In this document: positions 10,801 to 20,849 of the stretch, piece by piece
Layout of the letters: each line of letters opens with the position of its first letter
Numbering within the stretch: position 1 is the first letter of the stretch
From: Talinum fruticosum
Taxonomy: Eukaryota; Streptophyta; Magnoliopsida; Caryophyllales; Talinaceae
DNA length: 64,000 nt
Reading direction: 5' to 3'
NCBI GenBank assembly: GCA_021018815.1
Contig: JAITYX010000102.1
Span: 310,001-374,000 of the forward strand
Translations under genes and position numbers: made by a program
Notes under the pieces: generated by a model
The model's input: only the letters and a program-made list of their open reading frames with translations
Told to the model about the DNA's origin: nothing
Databases searched by the model: none

Positions 10801-13800
10801 TGCGTTTACATTTACAAGTCTACCTTTTCATTTCCTATTAACCAATTCTCCCCTTAAAATACATTACTTATATAACATTTTTCTAGCAAAAAGTTAAATT
10901 AGTTTTATTTAGCATTAAAAAGAAACCTGTACCTGATTCCAACTTCATATCAATTGGGAATCATACCACGTGCATAATACCCCCTGCTACCTTATTTCTT
11001 GCAGGCAGCAGCCCATGTTGATGTTCCTGTTTGCATTCCTGTACCAGCTTATCAAATGTCAAACCATGTAACTATGTTTACAAGAACTTATATCATGACT
11101 AAGGTTCAATTTTAACATTGGTCAGTTTATGCTACAGTCAGGTTTGTGTAAGTCCTGTACGTAGCCAGGATAAGGATATGACACAGTGGATAGATGGTCA
11201 AAATGGGAAAAGATAAGTTCTCAATGAAGTGATATGGAAAACTATGATTGAGCCACATGTAGGATATGATGCGTGAAATGAGGTTTAGATGGTTCCTGTA
11301 GTCAAGAGAAGATATCTTTCCGCTAAGAATTGCAAAGGTTTCAGGCATAGCCATTTGTGACTATGGACTGAAATGTGTTGTAGCGTTCATATGGGTGATA
11401 TCTAGGCAGTCGATCTACCTAGTTTTCTCTAATATATTATGTTTACGTTTGAGCTTCATTTTATCATTTCTCTTGGTTGGAATTGCGTTCCTACCGTGTT
11501 TCCCGTCTTATTGTACGTATCACACTCTTTCTTTTGTATCTCGCTTATTTATTTATTTTTTCCGAAACTTCAATATCGCCTTTCAAAAGAATTTCGTGGG
11601 TATTTCACAAATAGCCTGGGTGCTTGTTAGTGGTCTTGCCATTTTGCGGGTATAAGCAATTTAGTATTAATGGGGGTTGTCATTAGTTTGCTTTTGACCT
11701 CATTATTGCTTGATGAATGTATGGTTAATTTTTGGAAGCAAGCGAGAAAAATTTTGTGTTTATTGCTAAGTATCCAGGAGCATCTCGTTGAACTCGACAT
11801 ATTTTTCATTCATGCAGGTTAAGATTAGATCATTGACCGAATCGGACATCCCATTTGGAGTTGGGGTTGCGTCGGACCCCATGTCCTCGCGGCGTGGGGG
11901 AAAAAGCTTCCCATGGAAGATGTCCGTTATTATCAATGGTCACTTCACGGGCCGATCGGGTTTGCTTGAAGTCCTTAACTATGTCAATCTTTAGCATGCC
12001 CAAGTAATACATGAATGGATGATCTTACCCAACTTTGTTGTGTACGAGTTTGGGGTTTTTGGTATTTGTGATGGACATGGTGGAGCACTTGCGACTGAAT
12101 CGTGAGCAAGTAAGAATGTGTGTGCGTGTGTGTATTTTTGGTTTCTTTCAAGTTTTTGGTTCATGGGCCTTTAATTTAATCCTTTGGTTTCCTAGTATAT
12201 GTTATGTTGTGAACTTGTAGGAGGTAGAGTACAAGGCAAAAGTAGAATTTGGATTGGGTAGTTAAGATAGGTTTGAGCTACCTTATGTTTAGAGATGGAA
12301 ATGAGGCAGGTTTGGGCCCTGGGAGTACCTTGTCCTTGTCCTTGTCCCTGCTATCGAAATCTCATTCAACCCTTGACCCATCCTTGTCCTTGTGTCACGG
12401 GACGATAATTCACTCGAACTTAGGACCGTGCGGCGCTAGCAAACTAGACCCGATACCCTTTTGTAAGCTTGCTAGTAAGCCTTAAAGATGCTTAACTTAA
12501 GCTGTAGAGAGAAAGCTTAGTAAGCAAGGACACTTAGAGAGAGAGTTTGGGAGAATGCTTTGTATTGAACTCTTGGAATTGATGGATACAAATGAGGAAC
12601 CCATGGGGGTATGTATACATGGCCACCTCCTTAATGGACGGTGGAGATCTAATTGATCCAACGGCTAGGAATGCACATCTAGAATTCTCTATACAAGTAT
12701 CTACATCTCTACATTAGTGTAGAATATTCCGGAAGTTGAGAGACCTTGGTGGAACCAAGGAGAGACTTCTAGAAGATTCGGGCTCTTCCGGAATCAAGGA
12801 GAGAATTCTAGAAGATTTCGGGTTCTTCCGAATCGGGGAGAGAACTCTAGAAGGTTCGGGTTCTTCTAGAGCGTTCCGTGACATCCTCCCCCACCTATTC
12901 CGGCGACGTCCTCGTAGCCTTAGCGTCTTCGAACGCTTGTATTTGCTCCTTGAACCGCCACAAGTTCTAGATGGGCTCCCCGTTTGACGAGCAACTCATG
13001 TGTTGGAGGCTTGTTTTGGTGACGGACCACTCTATCGGCTAGTACCTCCTCTACTTGCTTGTCATGTTGCACCGTTATGTCCATCGGTGCTCGTCGAGAG
13101 ATGCCCCTATTTGGATCCACTTGGTCTCCATGGTAAGGCTTGAGTAGACTTACATGGAAGACAGGATGATATTTAATCTTTGGAGGCAACTCCACTTTGT
13201 ATGCTTGAGCCCCAACCCTTTTAAGGATGGGGAAGGGTCCTTCAAACCTCCGAATAAGTCCTCGATGACGACCACTTAACCTCGCGTGGTTGTACATCTT
13301 AACGAGGACAAGGTCCCCAATCTTGAACTCTCGTGGGCGACGCTTCTTGTCGGCCCATTTCTTCATCTTCTTGGAGGCTTTCTCCGAGTAAGCCGGCGCC
13401 ATGTCGGCCTAGTCATTCCGAGTCCTTGACGAATTTGAATGCTTGGCGGACTTGGACCCTTGTAGCCTGTGGCAATCGTGCTCGGAGTCGGAGGTTGTTG
13501 CCCTGTAACAATCTCGAACGGACTCGACTTGGGAACTCACTCCTTTGTAGGTTGTACGTGAGCCGAGCTACGTCAAGTAGCTTCGCCCAATCCCGTTGGT
13601 TGGCACTCACGTAGTGCCTTAAGTAAAGCTCCAAAGTGCATTCACCCGCTCCCGTTTGTCCATAGGGTGAAAGCCGATGGAGAAGTTGAGTTCGGACCCC
13701 GGGAGCTTGAATAGCTTCGTCCAGAAATGGCCCATAAAGCGAGTGTCCCGATCACTCACTATCGAACGCGGCGAGCCCCTATACTTTACCACGTGCTTGA

Positions 13801-16800
13801 AGAATAGTCGGGCGGCTTGCCTGGCTGAACATTCCTTGGGTCTTGGGATGAAGGTTGCGTACTTGGAGTACCGATCCACCACCACAATTACCCGGTTGCA
13901 CCCATCACTCGTGGGTAAGCCCACGATGAAGTCCATCGAGACACTTTCCCATGGTCTCTCGGGAATGGGAAGTGGCTCTAAGAGTCTGCGGGAGCTCTTT
14001 GGTTAATCTTGTCCTCGTCGACACACAAGACAAGTCCTCACATAGGCCTCCACATCATCCTTCGAGTGAGGCCGATAATAAGAGTCGCTCACAAGGGCGA
14101 GCGTTCGGTGTAACCCCGGTGTCCCGCCCACTTGCTATCGTGACATTCCTTAACGACTTCACTTCGCAGGTTGTCGTACGCGAGCACGTAAAGTCGTTTG
14201 CCTTTTGTGAGTACGAGGCCATCTTCAACCCAAAATCTCCTTGTCTTGCCTTCCCGCACGAGGTTGATGATGGTGCAGGCCAAGCGATCGTGCTTAAGCC
14301 CCTCACGAATCGAGTCCCTCAAGTTGCTTTGAGGCCGGCTTATGTCGGCAAGCTCCCCTTTTCGGCTCAAGGCGTCGGCCACCGAGATTAGCTTTGCTGG
14401 GTTTGTACTCCGGTTCGTAGTCAAACTCGCCAGAAATCTTGTCACCTCGCTTGCTTGGGAGTGAGCTTCTTCGTGTGCAGGAAGTAGCTCGTGGCAACGT
14501 TGTCCGTCTTGATGACGAACTTACTCCCTAGCAAGTAATGTCTCCAAGTCCGGAGACGAGTGCACCACCGCGGTCATCTCTTTCTCCCTGCACCGTGTAT
14601 CGCCTCTTTGTATATTAAGCTTCCGACTTTCAAAGGCAATAGGATGACCTTCTTGCATTAAAACTCCTTCGATGGCAAAGTGGGAAGCATCTCGTGTGCG
14701 GCTCGAATGGCTTGTGAAGGTCGGGAAGAACTAGCACGGGCTCTTCCGTGATAGCCTTCTTCAAGGCTTCGAACGCTTGTTGGCACTCCGGTCTCCAAGC
14801 CCATCCTCTTCCCTTCAACAAGTCGGTGAGAGGAGCGGCGATTGCGGAATAGCTTTGAATGAACCGCCGGTAGTAGTTCACCAAGCTAAGGAAAGATCTT
14901 AACTCGGTGACCTTAGTGGGTGGCTCCCACTCTTGTATGGCCTTCACCTTGGAAGGATCCATCCGAATCCTTCCCTTGCCGACAATATGACCCAAGAAAG
15001 GCACCTCCGTTTGGGCGAAGGAGCATTTCTCCTTCTTGACATAGAGTTAGGCTGTCCCTCAAGGTCAAGAACACTTTCCGCAAGTGTCCCACATGCTCCT
15101 CCAAGTTTTTACTATAGATGACAATATCATTTAAGTAGACAACGACAAAGCGATCAAGGTAAGGGGCAAGTACCTAATTCATGAGGGTGCGAGAATGTGG
15201 CTGGTGCATTCGTGAGGCCAAAGGGCATGACCAAGAACTCGTACGATCTTTAGCGTGTGACGCATGCCGTCTTTGCCTCGTCCCCTTCGGCTATGCGGAC
15301 TAGATAGTACCCGCTCCTCAAGTCCAACCGGGTGAAGTACCTTGCATCTCCTAGTTGATCGAATAGATCATTGATGCGCGGAATCGAGTACTTGTTCTTG
15401 ATGGTAATCTTTTTAAGTGCCCGGTAGTCGATGCACGGACGAAGGGACCCATCATGCTTCTTTTAGAAGAGGACCGGCGCACCGTAGGGCGATTTCGAGG
15501 GACGGATGTATCCGAGCATCCAACAACTCCTTCGGTTGTCTCCATAGCTCCTCGAGCTCCGGAGGTGCCATGCGGTAGGGGCGAATGCGGTGGTTTTGCC
15601 CCCTGCTCTAACTCGATGACATGGTCCACTTCCGCCTTGGAGGAAGTTTCTTCGATAGCTCGGCGGGCATCACATCTTGAAAGTCGTCTAGCACCTACTT
15701 GGACAACTTTGGGAGCTTGGATATCCTTAGCCCCCTCATCCTCTTTGAGGGTGGCGATGAAGGTCGGTTCCCTCTTCTTGATGCCCTTAGAGAATTGAAG
15801 AGCGGAGAGCATTTTCCTTTCATCAATCTCCCTCTTCACGGGGACAACACAAAGCTGCCCCGTTTCCATGATACACATGGTATTGGTGTAAGGCACCAAG
15901 AATGCCTTCACCGTATCAAGGAAATCTATGCCAAAATAAAATTTCTTATCATCTAGGGGAGCAACAGTGATGTCGGCCTTACCTTTCCATCGGCCGATCC
16001 GAATCTTGGTGTTACGCGCAACACCTTCGATTGGGAGACTCCTCGCGTTGACCCCCTTGACGAAGCCCTTCTCCTTGGTGTAGGAGAGGCCAATTTCCTC
16101 GGCAAGCTCTTTGGCCATATAGACCGTATCGGCTCCTGCATCCAACATCGCTTGTAGTGGTTTGCCGTTGATGTGGGTTTCCACGTACATGCGTCCACGA
16201 GGTCGTCCCTCCACTTTGGCTTGGATGGCATTGAGAAGCCTCATGGAAGCGAGCTTCTTCTCCTCTTGTCGCTCTTCTTCCATGACTAGAGCGGCAAGCT
16301 TGCCTTTTGGACACTCAAAGACTCGGTGAGGCCCGTTGCAAAGGAAGCAAGAGATTTCCTTCTTGGTGTGTCCCTCCTTGGACTTCCCCTTGTCCTCATA
16401 GGAGGACGGCTTTCCCTTCTTAGGAGACTTGTCACGGTCTCTCCCACTTTTGTTGTGATCCGCTTTCTTGCTTTGTCCTTTCGAGGACTTGAATTCGTAG
16501 AGTGACTCGGCGGCAAGCAATTGCGGAGGCGAGGTTTTGTACTCCTCGCCTCTCCATTCCGTCCTGGCCTATCCACATAGGCCGTCGAGGAAGAAGCACA
16601 AGGCATCTTGGTCTCCCATGGAGAGAATTTCCAAGTGTAATTCTTGGAATTCCTTCACATTCTCGAATGTGACCCTCCTTATGTTGGAGGTGTCGAAGCT
16701 TAACCCGCGCTTCCCGTTGGGCATCCGTGGGGTAGAACTGTTTCTTGAGTTTTTCCTTGAATGCCTCCCATGTGGTAACAGGGTCGGACCCTCTATTGAT

Positions 16801-19800
16801 GTCGTCACACCGACGTCGCCACCGGACTAGAGCCGTATCTTGAAGGAAGAGGGAAGCGTTACTTACCTTGAGGTCGTCTCCTCGATACACGAGGCTTTGA
16901 AGTAAGCCTCAAGTCCCCATAGGAAGTTGTCGATTTCCTTTGCGCTCCCGGCTCCCTTGTAGTCGGGAGGTTTGGATGCACTCATCCCGGGGGCGGTCGC
17001 TGCCGGACCGACCCATCGTTGGCCACCGCGGCCGTGCACAACTTCATTTGTGCCTTTAATTCCTCCATTTGCTCTCGTTGATCGTGGAGAGCAGCCCGAA
17101 GCTCTTGTTGACCATTGAGAGCGGCCTTAAGTTCACCATCTTTGGCCTCCAATGTGGCTTTAAGGGCGGCGACCTCCTTGGTGAAGTCCGTGACTACCGC
17201 ATTCAAGGCCAACTGCATCTCCTTCTTGAGCTCCGAGTCATCCTCATTAGGCTGGAGCTCCCGACTTGCTGAGTCGGGGTGTCGACTTCTTCCCTTAAGC
17301 CGTCAAGGAGATTGTGCGAGATGGGCGACCCTTTCCTCGAGAGCGGCAATCGCCTCTCGGGACTTCTCCCGCTCTTCTTGCCCCCTTGTGGTTGTTAGCC
17401 ACCTTCGGTGATGCTCGACATTCTTGCCCAAACTTTGGCTCGATACCAACCGTCACGGGACGATAATTCACTCGAACTTGGGACTCGTGCGGCGCTAGCA
17501 AACTAGACCCGAGACTCTTTTGTAAACTTGCTAGTAAGCCTTAAAGATGCTTAATTTAAGCTGAGAGAGAAAGCTTAGTAAGCAAGGACACTTAAAGAGA
17601 GAGTTTGGGAGAATGCTTTGTATTGAACTCTTGGAATTGATAGATACAAATGAGGACCCCATGGGGGTATGTGTACATGGCCACCTCCTCAATGGACGGT
17701 GGAGATCTAATTGATCCAACGGCTAGGAATGCACATCTAGAATTCTCTATACAAGTATCTACATCTCTACATTAGTGTAGAATATTACGGAAGTTGGGAG
17801 ACCTTGGTGGAACCAAGGAGAGACTTCTAGAAGATTCCGGGCTCTTCCGGAATCAAGGAGAGAATTCTAGAAGATTCCGGGTTCTAGAAGGTTCGGGTTC
17901 TTCTAGAGCGTTCCGTGACACTTGGTAGGTCCCCGATTTGCATGCAAAAACTTCTAACCAAATCCAATTTGACACCAATTTCATAATAAAAACTTAAACA
18001 AAATTCAGAATCCTCAAAATTTAGTCCCTTTTTCTCATACAATTCATTGCGAAACATGAAGAACAACTCATTAAATCAATATGGGAAAAATAGAGAAAAA
18101 TACCGAGTTTGTTTTGACAGAGTGGTTTTATGTCTGTGTGGTGAAGGAGAGGAAATTAGGGGAGCGAGTGTTGTCCCCAATCATGTACTTTTGCATTGTT
18201 AAATCGAGAGAGAATGTTGACAAGAAAGGGCGAGTGCTTATGGCGGCTGCCACCTACAATGGTGATGACTAGTGAAGCAAAGGTGATGATTAGTGAAGCT
18301 TGGGAGGTGGCCAAAAGTGCTAAAATGGAGGAAAGCATGAGGGCCGTGGACAAGAGACTCACATGGCTGAATTGGTACGCCTTCTATGGAAGAACAATCT
18401 TCTCTGCTTACTTATGACTTTTGCCAAGATAGATAGATTGCTAGAAGGGTTGGGTTCACTACTCATGTTTTATATCTAGGGTTTGGAATACCCAAAATAC
18501 CCTCCATATCCAAAAAATTTGTAATATACCGATATTTAATTTTTTAAAAAGGGGCTAGGATGGGAAATGGGAATAAAATTGTCCCCTGTTCTCACTTGGG
18601 CATTAGGTTTTCCTCACCACTCCCGAGTCCTCGTCAAAGTTGGAACAATGTTCATTTTGATATAAAAGAAACTCATGTAGATTCGGGGATCTTCAATCTC
18701 GCCATCACCACAATCATCAAAGAAAGAAGTACGACGATAGGATTTAACTTCCTCACCATCATCTACAAAAGATTTACAAATAAATAAATTATGATTAGGA
18801 ACAATGTTTATTTTATATATTATTTGAAGTAAAAGTATAGAAAATGAAGAGAATACATATACCTGAATTGCTTTCCGACTCTATTGAAGCCCAAAGCCAA
18901 TCTCTACCACACATCAAGGCCTTCGATGTCTTTGGATGTAGGCGGTTACGATAGGGGCTTACAAATCTCCCTCCTACACTCGAATGCATATTCAAATGCT
19001 ACTCGTTGAAATGGGTATGGCATAGATATCTCTAGCAATCCTAGCTAAAATCGGACACCTTGACTCACATCCCTTCCAATAAGCTAAGATATCAAATTTA
19101 TCGTGGGATGACTTCTTCTTCCAAGTATAAATCATGGACCACCTTTCTTCAATTTTGTATTGTATATAATAACCATTTTTTTCCTCTTACTACATCCACT
19201 ACTCATTTGTAGAATCACTACAAGTACCATGAACTTAACCATAACCCTCACTTGTATGCTTAAACTTTTCTTGGTACTCACGAAATAATGCATAACATGT
19301 GTCCTTCACCATATCAACTTTGTTTGACACATCAAAATCATAAATCGTGGTATAACAACAATCCAACATTTTCTGGGCTTTTTGGAGGGGCTGCGCCTGA
19401 CCTCCAAAAAGCCCGAGAGGTGCACCTTGGCTTTTATGCGCGTAGGCGCGCCAGGGCACGCTTTTTAAACTAAGGCAGCATTTTGATTTTTTATTTGTGA
19501 ATACTCATTTATGTTGTGCATTTCTGTTACATCTGATGCTTATGGGAAAATTTATTATTAGGGAACTTGGTGTCTTTGATTTATTAATTAGGTCAATTTA
19601 ATGATTTTGTTCATCAGGATCCTACCTGAGATGGTGACAACTATTTTATCGGATTCATTGAGGAGAGAGTTGGTTTTTTCTCGACAAGATGCATCTGATG
19701 TCCTTAGGGATGCATTTTTCCAAACAGAGGCCCGCTTGAATCACTATTACGAGGTTCTACTTTCTGTACACTTAGAGATAAAGCTGTTTCTGTGAGCTTT

Positions 19801-20814
19801 GTTGGCTAAACTGACAAATTTATACACAAACTATAATTGAGCAAACAAATGTATTTGAGCTTTCTTAAATTTTATGCATAAGCTAATTAAGTAACCCATC
19901 TATTGGACTTGGAAAAGCACGGCTCAACACTGAAGCTACATGACTAAATGATGCAAACACGAAATAAGTTATTGTGAGTGACTGAAAACTAATACATCAT
20001 GATCCAAATTTGATCCCAAAACCACACTGCTTTTGAAGCTACTTTTATTTGTGAATACTCATATGACCATTTCTGCCTCACTAGACACTCCTGTGGTGAG
20101 ATCACAAACATGATGTTGCATAGCAAGCTCATGGCTTTCCGGTTTGCCAATCATTAGTTGCCATGTCAGTGCAGTAATTAAGCCCGTATTCTCGCATTGT
20201 CTGTTTCTGAAAGCCTTGTTTATTTCTTTGTTTTTTCTTTTTTTTTGAGAAAAAGGAGGAAATCATGTCATGTTGCACCAGTCATGTGTCACTGGCAACG
20301 ATCCAAGTTTCTGGGAGCTTGTATTTTTGAATAGATTTTGTTGGTTAAAATTGGTTAGATGATGAAATTGAACAGTGAGAGACTGGATGAAATACTTTGT
20401 CTCCCCTTTTAAAGTTTGTGGGAAAATTTGTCATTTGGTCCCTTGTATTATTAACATGCGTGTTGAACTAGAATGCGATTGAGGTATATCTGTTACGTCT
20501 ATATGAACTCGAAAATAATTGCTGTTAGTTTGATGTTTGCAATTTATACTTAGGCCCTGTTCGACAAAATAAAATGTTTGTATAGCATATAATTGTTTGA
20601 CTAGCGCATAGCTGTTGTAGTTTAGCTGATAGTCTGTTTGACTAGCGCATAGCTGTTATAGTTTATCTGATAGCTGTTAGGTGTTTAAAGAATATATGTT
20701 TGTTTGTAATAGAGATTACATTAGCCGATGAACATTAAAAGATGAAAAAGGACACACCTTTTTTGCGATTATTGTTATTATTATTCTTAATATTAACGAT
20801 AATATTGTCACCAC

Positions 20815-20849
<35 letters not shown>

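Larger units (their letters stand above)
12393..17920 (-). mobile_element. Ty3/gypsy chromovirus, nearly full length, degenerate
   Basis: Two direct LTRs (12393-12883 and 17451-17920) with ends TGTCACGG/CCGTGACA enclose a minus-strand gag-pol. CTTG occurs directly outside both ends (12389-12392 and 17921-17924), so a 4-bp target duplication is likely. The primer-binding site lies next to the right LTR and the polypurine tract next to the left one, confirming the orientation. Pol order is protease, reverse transcriptase, RNase H, integrase, chromodomain, as in chromoviruses. Several stops and frameshifts, and an Asn in the reverse transcriptase active site, show it is not autonomous. It lies antisense to KAPP in intron 6. 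Confidence 0.9.
12290..18625. mobile_element. hAT-like MITE split by the gypsy insertion
   Basis: The left end TAGAGATGGAAAT followed by GGTTTGGGCCC is the typical start of non-autonomous plant hAT elements. The matching GGGATGGGAA/TCCCCTG-type inner sequence is near 18550-18620, on the other side of the gypsy element. No clear right terminal inverted repeat or 8-bp duplication was found, so the right boundary is a guess. The stretch 17921-18540 between them has no recognised gene. Confidence 0.4.
12102..19617. other. KAPP intron 6 (7.5 kb), nested transposons
   Basis: The intron runs from GTGAGC to TCATCAG. It contains a hAT-like MITE sequence (12290 onward) split by a Ty3/gypsy element (12393-17920), then a minus-strand hAT transposase remnant (about 18840-19475). 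It is the largest intron of the gene. Confidence 0.75.

Noticed and set aside
11955..12048. A short intron inside KAPP exon 6
   Set aside because: The available GT and AG do not restore the frame even after allowing for the missing base, so it is listed as an unexplained block rather than an intron.
13951..14391. 146-codon + strand open frame inside the gypsy element
   Set aside because: It is the antisense of the integrase region, whose conserved motifs are on the minus strand.
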